A stretch of DNA of 64,000 bases from Rutpela maculata (Eukaryota; Arthropoda; Insecta; Coleoptera; Cerambycidae), in the NCBI GenBank assembly GCA_936432065.2, contig OW386286.2, forward strand, positions 112,493,519 through 112,557,518, in the 5' to 3' direction. This document shows, one piece after another, positions 32,890 to 45,081 of this stretch; within the stretch, counting starts at the first letter, position 1, and every line of letters starts with the position of its first letter. Both the position numbers and the translations under genes were made by a program. Below the pieces are notes generated by a model. That model was not told the DNA's origin. It ran no database searches and saw only the letters and a list, made by a program, of their open reading frames with translations.

Positions 32890-33325
32890 AAGCTAGGTAC
32901 TTTATAAATACGTAAAAAAAATAATTTAAACCAGCTAATGCTTCGTATTATTGACCAGAGAACACAAGGAGAACGTCATTTCTGTTCGAGCAACGAGAAG
33001 CAGTAGTACGTATTTATCAGCGAAAAATCTGAAAGTGACAAAATATTCTTCAGAAAAGCTCCTCTAGGAGTATACGAGTGGCTCAATTACAAAAACTATT
33101 TCGTACTTCAGATAACACATCACAGAAAAATCAATATTGTCTTGACTTATTTTATTAAACATAGAAAAAATCTACCTAGATTAAAATTTCCAATGCATTT
33201 TAATTAAATAACGGCCAAACAAATTATTTTACGTTACAATACATTAAAAATTGAAAATGAACACAAAACACAAACATTTAAAAAAGAAACAGAAAATCAG
33301 ATATGACAAAAGCCGAAAACATTAT

Positions 33326-34090
33326 AAAAAAAACCGCTGCCCAAGGAATCACTACTTCCACATCCAGATTCTCTATCCAAGTCACTCACAACGAAAAAAC
33401 TTTGTATGTGAAAATAATTGTTTATGGAACTTTAATAATATAATATTTGAAATCCTCTACCCCAAAAACCCATAAAACGATACCCCACATCGGTAGTGGG
33501 GTGGGGGTGGTGATAGGGGGGTGGTAGTGGGGGGTGGATGAAGTAAAAAAATATTTTGAGGTTTCTGGATCCTGTACATGCACTAAATCACATTTTTTTT
33601 TCATCCCCTTTAATAAGGAGGTGGGGGTGGTAATGGGGGTGGCTAATGCGAAAAATTTTTTTGAGACCTCAGCTTCTCTTGTATATACTAAATACCAATT
33701 TCATGGACTCTTACCTGCTTGATTTACCCATTTACCCCAAATTTACCCCAATTTACCCCCCAACCCTTCGACGGAACAAGATGAAAATATAATCTAGTTC
33801 TAGATCTCGTTAAAGTACATATGTGTCAAGTCAATACCTTAAACGGTTTCAGAGTAAACGTGCGCACAAAAAAAAGTTACAGACAGACCGACAGACAGAC
33901 CGACAGACAGACCGACAGACAGACCAACAGACAGACCAACAGACAGACCGACACACTGACCGACAGACAGAAATTTTTTTTTCGCTCAAACTTAAAATCT
34001 CGACGTTTCATGACATTTTAAGCCTATTTGGACAATAAAAATTTTTAAAAATTTTTTTGTCGTTACTATACTTCCACTGGACGTGGAAGT
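33326..34090 (+). mobile_element. 0.7-kb Helentron-like repeat in the right arm
   Basis: Complete copy ending ACTTCCACTGGACGTGGAAGT, with a variable (GACAGACC/CAAC)n tract at about 33880-33970. Occupies the mirror position of the copy at 30352-31060 but in its body matches the central copy more closely. Confidence 0.88.
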
Positions 34091-34195
34091 AAAATAAAGA
34101 TTGTTGAATTTTTGATGAATAAAAATAAATTATACTTTGTTAAATAAATGAATCAGAATATACGAAAATAGACTAAAAATGTTAAAAGAAATCGA

Positions 34196-37100
34196 TTTGA
34201 TGACATTTTTTTCATTTGAGACTCCGTTTTACAGACAAAAATTATTTTTAGTTGAAAAAAATTGTTATTTTGACGGCCCCTATCTCAAACACCTTTGAAT
34301 TCACTACGATGTAATCTTGTACAGAGGGGTTTCTAGAGATGCTAATTAAGAACATCTTACTAGTTTTTTCTAAAAAAATCACTAATACTTTTTTTTAAAT
34401 CAACCCTCTTTTTCCATCCTAGAATCGGACGCCTCTGCCTAAAATCAAATGTGACACACATCAAGAGACACACTTAATAGATATATATTCACCACCAAAA
34501 TTTCAAAATATTCGGATATCAGATGAGCGAGATATGAGGGTGGTATCATGAAAAGTGGGACACACTGTATACACTGTATAGGAAAACATACATGCAAATT
34601 ATTTATAGTTGGCAATCATAAATGGGAAAACCATGCATAAGCAGCATTATTAGTTATTACCACGTATGAATTTAACGCCTGAGATTAATTACACTGCCTT
34701 TTTGCTTTCGGACGAGACAGTTTCCAGTGCACCTAGCCATTACGATGATCATTAATAAATAACGACGACAAATTCTAGATAAAGTAGACTAGGAATATAT
34801 CTGCCTCAACTAGTATTCAACAAAGCATAAAAAAAATAACCAAATAAAAAAAGATATTCTTTTTGTTTTCTATTTTATATTTGACAATTATAAAAAATAC
34901 ATACATACGGGTCGAAATGAGAACCTCCTCTTTTTTTAAATTTTATGAAGTCGAATAAAAATAAATGTTTGTTAAGAAATTGTTTGTAACAATTAAACAT
35001 TATTAATAGTAATATGCAACAACAGTAAACTTTAATTATAATTTATCTTAGTCCTATTATCATAATAAATCGATTGTTTGATATATATTCGCAGGAAAAC
35101 TAGTTTTGCAGATTGACTTAAGTCGGACCTAGTGAGTTTATTGTTTTATTAAATGATTGTTCACAACAACTAAACTACAAAGCTTATAATGAAATTAAAT
35201 AGGATTCTGATAATAGACAAAGAAACCAACTTGTACCGTTTTCTGCATCGTTCATCCGCGATATTAGTTTTATAGAGAGCTGTTAATCCTAGAAAAAAAA
35301 GTTTCAAATAGAAAAGTTACCTCCATCTTTTATCTTTATTATTGGTATCTATTTTAAAAAAGTTTTCCCCTTACTCTATTTACCCTCACAAATTTTCACG
35401 TTTTATCGACACAGCCAAGAAAAAACTTATTTTATGCACTTATTTGACGTTCATATTAATACATTTTGCTAATAAATCTATAGTGATACTGTATATGAAC
35501 TCACCACCACTCCTCCGAATTTATTTCTTACTAAGATTCGCTTATGTCTTTTATCATTCACAAGAATTAGGCAATGATAACTGCTTTTTGCAGCTTTATA
35601 TGAGTGGTAGTTGTAGTTGTTGCGACTTGTATTACGTTATTTGATCTACAATGTGACGACATTATTTTAGGTCAAATAACTTACTACTTTAGCTTCTAAC
35701 TAACTACGGTCTTCCTGTATTCATCAATGTTCTAAAAACATTTTTACCAGTCAACATACCATTTTATTTTCACCAAAAACTGTTATGGAGGTATCACATG
35801 AAAATAGAAAGAAAATGAAATAGTTACCACATATAAGACAAATCACGAATTATCACACGAAAAACTGCTTGAAGCAACGCATCTATCAAGAGAGACTGGC
35901 GCCTCCACCGCCAATATTATAAAGACAGGTATTTACTATTACTATCACAGGTAGGTACATGAATATCTACCAACATATTCTTATTACAATGAAAATCATC
36001 TGACTCATTGGTAAACATGCTGCAATAGGGCCGTTACGTAGTAAATACTTATAGAATTTGAAGGCCGCTCTACTTAATTCAACTTTGGACGCTAATTACT
36101 GGTAGAAATATGCATCTGGTGATAAAATTGTTTATAGCCTATTTTGTACAGAATTTTATAAGCTTTTTTGTACATAGCCATTTTAGTCGTAAATTCAACG
36201 GGAAAGCTGGAAATCGCGAAAAACCATATTTTTGTGCTTTTTCCACCTCTGAAGGTGGAAATATATCTACTAAGAAGTGTTGTAAATTTCAAAAAAAATT
36301 GCAACGAGTGCCTCTAATAATTTAGGTACTGAAATTTAGCACTTCTCATTTTCTACAATCGACTCAATAGTTTCGGGAACGTAAAGCAGCACTGGTGTTC
36401 TCTATCATCTATCTAGAGTGTCGTAGTGGTACTACAGCACCTCTAATGCCGCGTTATATCGGTAGATGTATGAACAACTCTCATGAAGGGAATAAATTGA
36501 GTAATTCCAGCACTTAATGACAGGTCCTGCGGCAAGGAACCTCTACGCAAACGGCTACGATAGTCGATAGACCAGTGTTGACTACTATATTGATAGGCCA
36601 ATATAAGCCCCGCTGTCTTTAAAAAAACGAAGGCCAATTTTGACGATAAACCCTTCCTTTCCAGATTCTTATAGAACACATCGTATAAAGATTTATTGAC
36701 GCTCTGCCTGAGCAAATCCGCGAAATAATCCCTCGTAAACTATTTTCCTTTATACCTTGATTATCAAAACTGATTTCAGTTTCAGAAGTTGGGCCTAATA
36801 ATAGACGTAATTTAAATTGAAACTAGTTTGCAGTTCCAAATAATGCCTTCAGCACAGTCAATTTACATACACAGCGTGAAAGAACTTTGATGACAGAATT
36901 TGAGGGTATAGAATGACGTTCGAGCCAAATTATAGTTATTATCGATACAAGTTTGATTATGGCATTTTTTAGGAAACGAGTTTGATTGCTGAAACAAGGC
37001 GATGAATCGAGTTCTACGGTTTTGTTAAGCCATAATCCAACGTTTCTTGTTAAGTATTTTATCTTTCTAGGTGAAAATAATAACTTTTCATTTTATTATT

Positions 37101-38375
37101 ATGCACACGACAGACTAAGATATCAAATGTTAGAAAATTTGGCGTAAAATTTAAAATAAGTCAAATTATTTTCAGTTTTAACAAAGTAAATGGTGATGTC
37201 GTGGTTCGTCGTATGTGGAGAATGTTTAATGGATCAGTTTATGTACTGTCTGATAGTTGCGTTTTTTTTTTTGAAGAATTTCTGGAAAGTCTCCCTGATG
37301 TAGCCTTTTATCACGGTCATAGAAACAATACTATGTAGCTCTTAGATTATATATTGAACTCATTGTCGGTAGTTGGGCTCTTCGTCTGGCTGTCGATGCT
37401 ATCAGACGTATCTCACAAGTGCTCTGTCTATAAAAATATCTAAAAGTTAAGTGTAGAAGATATATTTAAGTTCGAATAAGTGGATGACATGTGTTTGAAA
37501 GTTAATATATATCTCGGGGCATTTTCAGTAATTTTATAAGAAATATTAGTTAGTGTTTAATTAGGTACGCAAACCAAATAATTCCACAGTGCTTCTGGTC
37601 TACGCAGTAAATTATAGTATAGTGCAGTAACATCGTCTAGTACCACCTGAAGAGAGAATACAAAAACAACAAACGATAAGTGTCTTTAATTAATTTTTAG
37701 TAATAGCAAATGCATGATTTTTAATTAACAAGCCCACTAGCGTAGTATGTTATCACTTTTTGTGTTGCAATCTTGAGGGTAAGAAGTACCAAATTTCTTA
37801 GAGGGGACCTCAGCGGGCGAGGGCATAAATTACGGCCAAACTAAATAAGTCCGTTAACACCGATCTCTCATTCACTTGAGTGAAATAACTAATAGCACTA
37901 AAATAGCAACATAAAATAAAATATAAAGTGTCATATTCATTTCAGATAAAAAATAATAAGATGTAAATATTTGTATTTGAAAGAATAAATAAAAAATAGT
38001 CGTGCAGATGAAAATTCTTTTTAAAGTTGATTACAAATAAATAATTTTTAATGACATAATCAATAACGTTGTTCGTAAAGTATGGTCATATAAATTTCTT
38101 CAAGTAAGTCTTTTTTGATAATTATTAAACATACTTAAACGAGTTTAATATTGGCTAGACCCATAATAATCAAATGCATTACTCTTAAATGGTCGTAACA
38201 CTTTCTTAACTTTCATAGCTATTGGGGGTATCCAAACGAATTTAATTTGAAATAAACCTGAAATTATCAATGAGGCATTGTTGATATACTGCGTCGAAAC
38301 TGAGTTCTCGCAGCGCTTCAGCGGAGGTATGCGCGGTGCTAGCTTCTTTAGGAAAAATGGTGTCTTCTACGAAAA
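34196..38375. other. AT-rich, no gene seen
   Basis: Short open frames here (e.g. around 35342-35644 and 36443-36715) show no recognised motif and no codon pattern of a gene. Repeat fragments: GTGGGACACACTGTATA near 34557, like a mariner-type end, and ACGGGTCGAAATGAGAACCT near 34907, which recurs as ACGGGTCGAATTGAGAACCT near 46092. Confidence 0.55.
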
Positions 38376-39766
38376 CACACACATACGCCGATGATCTCCT
38401 AATCGCCGCAGGACAAAACTGGACTGAAAACAAACTTCAAGAAAAGCCTAATAATGGAGCGAGACCCGTCAACAAAAGAGAGTTGGACCAGCAGCGGATA
38501 GGAACACGAAATAGATGAATACTCCCGAAGAACAACGAACAAATTGAAGTACCTAGGAACAGACAAACCAACTGGAACGGAGAGTAACGATAAAGGAGAG
38601 AATCAAAACGGCATACAAAGTCACAAAGGCAATCATACCGTTCACTGAGAAGAATAAACTACCATGGGTCCTTACCAAATGTATGTACATAGCCGTCAAA
38701 CGGCCAACGATGACATATGGAGTCAAAAAATGCGACAACAACAAAAGCCAACAGAAGAAATTTTTGAGAGGAGCAGAAAGGGACATCGTCCAACTACTCG
38801 CAAAAACAACAAGACGAAAACAGCGACATAAAACATCAACACTGTTAGGAGGAAAGACAATTAAAAAAAAAAGGATAGAAATGTACTCAATGAAGTACTG
38901 GGGACATTCCCAAGGAAGGGACCCAACACATCCACTAAAAAAAGCGCTAGCACCGAACATCAACAAACTAACAAGTAAAATTGAAAATTGATCAATGTAT
39001 CTAATCGAACCAGTTTCTTATGACCGAATCAAAATGAGGCCTAAATCATGTTAGGCTACCATAATTATCAGCATATTCTCAATTTTACTTCAATCGGACA
39101 ATTTCTAGAGAAGTTCAACATGGCGAATTCAAGATGGCGACCAAACATCAAAATCTAATATGGCCTATAACCTTCTCGACAAAATACTCTTTCAAATAAA
39201 AAAAACTGCATCAAAATCGGATCACCCGTTGAAGAGGTATGAAGCCACAGACAGACAGACAAACAAACATACAAACATACGCGTCAAACTTATATCACCT
39301 CTTTTTTGGGATCGGGGGTTAAAAATAGGGAAACTACGCTACAGCGGAGAACAACAAATACGAGGATTAAGATAAAAAAACGAATAAGACAAAGAAATCG
39401 CAACAATATATACTCTTCCACAATCGGAAACCAAGGAATCAGAAAAAGAAGATTTCAAGAAGCAGAAACACAAAAAGAGGAGCATAAATACTTAATATTA
39501 CGACACAACGCGGCAACATTGCACAAAAAGACTCAGAAAAGGCAGAAGATCAGAGCCAAAAGCACAAAAAGGGAGCTTAAACGCATAATGCGGTAACGCA
39601 TTCCACAAATACCCACACCTCCTATCCCACATTCCTTTACCATGCGCCATGTGGCTCTCACTGCTGGCAAGAATGGCCTTAGTCCAACCCAGCGTGGACG
39701 TAGCAGGCCCAGCTGGGAGCGGCAGCAATGCCTACCGCACGCTGGTAAATCAATCAATCAATCAAC
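38376..39766 (+). pseudogene. Degenerate LINE ORF2 (RT C-terminal half) with (TCAA)n tail
   Basis: HTYADDLLIAAGQNWTENKL carries the YADD catalytic motif at about 38381; after a frame change IKTAYKVTKAIIPFT, KCMYIAVKRPTMTYGVK and MKYWGHSQGRDP follow the order of an RTE/CR1-like ORF2 end. Frame is lost in places. It is split by the 333-bp insertion at 38989-39321 and resumes with NRETTLQRRTTNTRI. The 3' end is the simple tail AATCAATCAATCAATCAA (about 39747-39766). Confidence 0.7.
38989..39321. mobile_element. 333-bp insertion with AAAAT duplication
   Basis: AAAAT at 38984-38988 and 39322-39326 flank it. Removing it joins AAA ATT GAA AAT to AGG GAA ACT in frame with the LINE. It has a (CAGA)n tract near 39250 and ends TTTTTTGGGATCGGGGGTTA. 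No inverted ends. It is a short non-autonomous element of unknown class. Confidence 0.7.
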
Positions 39767-40717
39767 TCATTGTCGGTAATTAGTTTACCGTGCCCATTGA
39801 CAAGGGATGCAGACGACTCAGAGCTACACAGGTTTTATTTATAGCGTCAGTAATCAAACCTAACGCAAGTACTGAGCCAGTGCGTCGATGACATGTGCAC
39901 ACTTCGTTCCGTTGTGTACTAATTCATCCCCTCGTACCTACTATTCACTATTTTAATGTAGAAGAATCGGAATAACATTCAGACTAAGGTTTTCGGTATG
40001 CGGCACACTCCATGTCAAATAATATGTATTATGTGACAAAGTATACATAGTACAAACCATTTAGAACAATGATGCAAGCTCCAAGTTAAGAAAAACTAAA
40101 TAAAACAGTACCCATTAAGCATACATAGACCATGAACATTTCCTTTCAGTGACCTTTATATTTTATATTTTTAATACTGTATTTTTTGGCGGATGCGCCG
40201 GGGAATATCAAGCAACTAGGAATACACGATTTGTAATTTTACCAGTATCAGTAACTCTATATAGTATGCAGATTAGATATAACAAATGGTAACTAAAATT
40301 ACTATAATAATTACAATCCTTGCAAAAGATTAACCTTTCGTAAATATCCTATTTCGAAAAAAATACTGAACGGCCTTTGCTCAAATATATTTAGTAGTTC
40401 AACCATATTAGATTGTTTAAGGGGTCGCTTGGCCCTGGGTTGGCCTTTCTTCACCTCGATCTAAAAGGTCTTTTGTGAATAACCATATTAGATACTCGTA
40501 CCTCTAATTAGTCCCAAGAACTATGTATTCTTAAGTCTGGTGCACAATAGTTGGAAAACCTTATTTAACAGGATTTTTGATCAGATATTTTCAGATAAAC
40601 TGAACAAAAAATGCAATGTTAACGGTTTCTTTTCAATATCTCGAAAAGTATGCCAGGTAGGGTAAAAAACAGTGCATACCTTTTTTCTAAGGCATAAAAC
40701 TACCTACAGAAATGGTT
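39767..40717. other. No gene or assigned repeat seen
   Basis: AT-rich sequence between a LINE tail and a MITE. CGGATGCGCCGG at about 40190 recurs near 55088, suggesting an unassigned dispersed repeat. Confidence 0.5.
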
Positions 40718-40721
40718 TTAA

Positions 40722-41115
40722 CACGTTGACTGCCATCTCGGTCTATATGACCGAGATTTTTATTGTCTATGAGGTCAACTCGGTCCATAAGACCGAGTAC
40801 TTATATTTGCCCTGTGAGCCGACTCGGTCTATAAGACCGAGTCATGTTTTTAAGATCTTCTGGATCTTTTCGGGATCTCGGAATCTCCCAGCGACTCGGT
40901 TCAGCACACTTCTATCGTTATAAATAGCCCGAGATGGCGTAGTAAAGGACTGAGACCTTTTTTGGCGTTTTTTTGGGCAGTTTTTTTTTTTTAATATTGT
41001 GTGTCTATTTAGCCGATGATATTCATGGCCTGGGGGATATTTCATTTGGTTAAACCGTTGCTACCGGTTGGCGCCTTATGAGAAATTTGTCTTAACCCAT
41101 ATGGCAGTCAACGTG
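40722..41115. mobile_element. piggyBac-like MITE, 394 bp, with three hairpins
   Basis: TTAA at 40718-40721 and 41116-41119; perfect 15-bp inverted ends CACGTTGACTGCCAT. Behind the left end lie three near-identical hairpins: 40735-40757 (9-bp arms), 40778-40798 (8-bp arms) and 40821-40843 (9-bp arms), all of the form CTCGGTC-5 nt-GACCGAG. No transposase. Spacing between hairpins is about 43 bp. Confidence 0.85.
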
Positions 41116-41119
41116 TTAA

Positions 41120-41894
41120 CAATTATCCCCGTCGAGTGAATCGAATCATTAGGTCTTGAAGAACACTTTTCATAGCGCAAAAAAATGTTTACATCTTTTT
41201 TTTGTTCATTTTATAGCAATGAAAACAAAAAATTAACTTTTTGTTTCATAGTTGTCTGCTGTAAGTTCTTAGAATTCTTTTAAGACATATCAGATAAAGC
41301 TTGTTTATTGAACTGTTTCCTTAGCGGGCAGTTCCTCTTCAGAACTTTATGTTACTTGACATCATTACAACATCAAACATTTGCTTTTACGAACGTGCTC
41401 TTTTTCACATCAATATAAACTTTAAACTCCCAAAAACACGATTACACAACTGTTTATAATTAACACCCTGCTCAAAAATGTTTTCTGCACCGTCAAGATG
41501 CTATAAGTTCGTGATTTAATAAAAAATCAGCTTTCACCGTACGTAAATTTCGTCACGAACAAGATGCATGTGTTTGGCTCCAGAGTACGTAAGAATAGCC
41601 CAAGGATATTTTGATAGGCCGCTGATATTATTTTCGATTAAATGTGTTTAGTTGTATTAAGATTCTGGAGTCCCGGCTAATAGATAAGCGGAAGAGGGTT
41701 GGGAGGGGGTAATATGGTTTTTTCCAATTACCTCAGAAACTATATTAATTATAGCAAAAAATGCCATATGGCCTTTTTTAACGCTTACAAAATTACCTAT
41801 AGTATATTTTCTCTTTTTATGATAAACCGAGATACAGTAATTTAAATATACAGAAATAACATTAGAAAAGTTGTAGTTTTGCAACAGGATTAGA
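41120..41894. other. No gene seen
   Basis: AT-rich sequence between a MITE and a Helitron-like end. Nothing assigned. Confidence 0.5.
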
Positions 41895-42125
41895 AAAACA
41901 TATAAAAATCTCGTGTCACAGTATTTGTTATCGAACTCCTCCGAAACGGCTTGGCCGATTTTTATGAAATTTTTGGTGTATATTTGGTAGGTCTGGGAAT
42001 AGGTCGTAGGCTATTTTTTATACACCTAGGTGATAAGGGTGGCCCTATCCAGAAATTTTCTTTTTATTTTTTGGACAAAAATTTATAATTTATATGGCAA
42101 AACAACGTTTGCTGGGTCAGCTAGT
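41895..42125 (+). mobile_element. Helitron-like non-autonomous element, 3' end CTAGT
   Basis: Begins about TATAAAAATCTCGTGTCACA, continues CTCCGAAACGGCTTGGCCGA and ends GTTTGCTGGGTCAGCTAGT. This start, middle and end (CTAG then T) are those of a Helitron-derived family widespread in insects. No terminal inverted or direct repeats, as expected. Another repeat begins immediately after. Confidence 0.65.
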
Positions 42126-42129
42126 TATA

Positions 42130-42840
42130 TATAAAAAAACCGCTGCCCAAGGAATCACTACTTCCACATCCGGATTTTCTATCCAAGTCACACAACGAAA
42201 AAATTTTTTATCTGGAAATAATTGTTTATGGAACTTTAATAATATAATATTTGAAATCCTCTACCCCAAAAACCCATAAAACGATACCCCACATCGGTAG
42301 TGGGGTGGGGGTGGTGACAGGGGGTGGGAGTGGGGGGGTGGATAAAGTAAAACAATATTTTGAGGTTTCTGGTTCTTATACACACACTAAATCACATTTT
42401 TTTTCATCCCCTTTAACAATGGGGTGGGGGTGGTAATGGGGGTGGTCAATGCCAAAATTTTTTTTGAGACCTTACCTTCTCTTGTATATACTAAGTACCA
42501 ATTTTATGGACTCTTACCTGCTTGATTTACCTATTTTCCCCAAATTTACCCCAATTTACCCCCCAACCCTTCGACGGAACAAGATGAAAATATAATCTAG
42601 TTCTAGATCTCGTTAAAGTACATATGTGTACCAAATTTCAAGTCAATATCTCAAACGGTTCCAGAGTAAACGTGCGCACAAAAAAAGTTACAGACCGACA
42701 GACAGACCGACAGACAGAATTTTTTTTTTCTCTCAAACTTCTTGAAATCTCGACGTTTCATGACATTCTAAGCCTATTTGAACAATAAAAATTTTTAAAA
42801 ATTTTTTTGTCGTTACTATACTTCCACTGGATGGGGAAGT
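42130..42840 (+). mobile_element. 0.7-kb Helentron-like repeat
   Basis: Complete forward copy, start A7-CCGCTGCCCAAGG; the 3' hairpin has one mismatch (CTTCCACTGGATGGGGAAG). Short (GACA) tract. Confidence 0.87.
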
Positions 42841-44044
42841 AATAAATAAATCAAAATACTGTTACCAGCACATAACGACAAAATATTCAACAAATATCAA
42901 CTGAGGAGTTAGATTAGACTGACAGAAGTCTATCTATCGTGGCATTGCTGACATCACTTTCATTGTCTGCTTGTGTTTAAGCGAGACTAAAATTTCAAAC
43001 TTTACTTCTGTACCCATTTAAAAGGCTACACAATTTGGAAAAAAAATCAATGAGCTTATTTTTTTTTGCCATTTGGTCACTAGTCATACAGCCAATCGCT
43101 ACCCTAAAATCATTTATTCTAACTAGCCTATGTTGACAAAGGAAAAATATTTTTTTAAGATAAGCTAAGCAGTAAGAAATAGGGACACACGCGTCTCGTC
43201 CTGGGACCCATCAGGACATTTATTTTTTTAACAAACAGAATTAGAGGAGCTTAAATTTAAAATTAGTATTATTGATTAAGCAAATAAAAAAGTTTAATAT
43301 AAATACAAAAGTTTTATTTATTGTAAATTAAAACCGCATTCTTATTGTATAAAGAAGTCGTTATATTTACTTTTTCACAGCTAAATTAAGAAGTATAAAG
43401 ATCATAATCTTTCCAAACTTGAAGTTTTAACTGGTGTATGCGTTTTGATTTTCTCTAAACCTATTGTAACTATTTCACTAATGAAACTTAAACATTTTAT
43501 ACATTTTAAAATTAAAAATTCCACAATTTTTTCTGCCATTGAAAATAACCACGCGTTTCTTAGATCATCCCTGTAACAAACAAGAAATTACTAGTTTTTC
43601 ACACATTTAAGCAATTTTTTTCCAATTGTAAATTCATTTAGTTAATCAGATATAGTTATTAACATTCATAATTTGATTTTTAGAATGCATATTATAAACA
43701 AAATGTGTTAGTAATTCAATGACGAAGTTTGATAACAAATTCTTTAAAAATATTGTGAAACTATGTTATAATGTTATAAAACCGTCATCATTTTTCATTT
43801 TAATTGCTCTTTCGATGAAAATCGCCAACCCTACAGCACTTAATGTATCAAGTAACGCAATTTTATCGCATTTTAACAGTTCATAACATACTTGAGAAAA
43901 ATATAGTAATTTATTTTAAAAGTAATAAAGTAGTTTCAACTGGCTGGTGACAACTTTTATACTTGTTTCTAACATTATTTAAACTCTCAATTATTTCTTC
44001 CGGAAATACTGTAGTTATAGAAGAAAAGTAGTAGTAGTAGAAAA
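42841..44044. other. AT-rich, nothing assigned
   Basis: No coding pattern or repeat border could be supported. Confidence 0.5.
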
Positions 44045-44447
44045 AATTTCGAGGCCTTTGGTTCTTGTACACACACTAAATCACTATTTTTTTGCCCCCT
44101 TTAATAATGGGATGGGGGTAGTGAATGGGCACCCCCATTCACTACCCCCACCCCGCTGATACAAAAAAAATGAGACCTTGGCTTCTAGTACATACACTAA
44201 ATCCCAATTTTATGGACCTTTGCTTGCTTTACCCATCTATCCCCCAACTCTTCAACGAAATAAGCTTTAAACATAATATTGTTACAGATCTCGTTATAAT
44301 ACATAAGTGTATCAAACAATATCACAAACCGTTCCAGAGTAATCATGCGCATAAAAAAAATTACAGTTGTTCAAACTTAAATTCATGTCAGAACAAGAAA
44401 GAAATTTGTTTTTTTTTACCGTTATCATACTTCTACGATGTTGAAGT
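44045..44447 (+). mobile_element. 0.7-kb Helentron-like repeat, 5'-truncated
   Basis: Starts mid-element (GAGGCCTTTGGTTCTTGTAC) and runs to a decayed hairpin CTTCTACGATGTTGAAGT. Followed with no spacer except an A-run by the next copy. Confidence 0.78.
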
Positions 44448-45081
44448 AAAAAAACCGCTGCCCAAGGAATCACTACTTCCACATCTAGATTTTCTAACCA
44501 AGTCACTCACAATGAAAAAATTTTGTATGTGGAAATAATTGTTTATGGAGCTTTAATAATATAATATTTGAAATCTTCTACCTCAAAAACCCATAAAACG
44601 ATACCCCACATCGGTAGCGGGGTGGGGGTGGTGATAGGGGATGGTAGTGGGGGTGGAAGTAAAAAAATATTTTGAGGTTTCTGGTTCTTGTACATACACT
44701 AAATCACAATGTTTTTTCATCCCCTTTAATAATCGGATGGGGGTGGTAATGGAGGTGGCTAATGCCAAAAATTTTTTTGAGACCTTAGCTTCTCTTGTAT
44801 ATACTAAATACCAATTTTATGGACTCTTACTTGCTTGATTTTCCCATTTACCCTAAATTTACCCCAATTTACCAATTTACCCCCCAACCCTTTGACAGAA
44901 CAAGATGAAAATACAATCTAGTTCTAGATCTCGTTAAAGTACATATGTGTACCAAATTTCAAGTCAATATCTCAAACGGTTCCAGAGTAAACGTGCGCAC
45001 AAAAAAAAAGTTCCAGACCGACAGACAAACAGAAATTTTTTTACTCTCAAACTTAAAATCTCGACGTTTCATGAGATTCTA
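44448..45081 (+). mobile_element. 0.7-kb Helentron-like repeat, 3'-truncated, head-to-tail
   Basis: A-run then CCGCTGCCCAAGGAATCACT; ends at GACGTTTCATGAGATTCTAT, losing the last ~80 bp with the hairpin. Directly abuts the 3' end of the preceding copy. Confidence 0.82.

Larger units (their letters stand above)
30239..34195. mobile_element. Inverted-repeat element enclosing a CXC-domain gene
   Basis: The segment 30258-31212 recurs in reverse complement at 33183-34180, apart from ~0.7 kb of inserted repeat in each arm. Shared arm sequence includes TAGTCTATTTTCGTATATTC, ATTCAACAATCTTTA, GGCTTTTGTCATA, GTTACAATACATTAAAAATT (in reverse) and TTCCAATGCATTTTA. The unique centre (31213-33182) carries a minus-strand CXC gene split by another copy of the same repeat. 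Without the repeats, the arms would be ~250-290 bp and the element about 1.8 kb. Outer ends are blurred (about 30239 and 34195) and no target duplication was found. Confidence 0.7.

Noticed and set aside
30786..33604. Recurrent ~60-residue frames (KKCDLVHVQDPETSKYFFTS-like) on either strand
   Set aside because: They recur only because the 0.7-kb repeat recurs. They span its G-rich non-coding core and show no domain.
35342..36715. Two mid-length open frames (35342-35644 plus; 36443-36715 minus) as small genes
   Set aside because: No recognisable motif, no splice or neighbour support, and a length expected by chance in this much AT-rich sequence.
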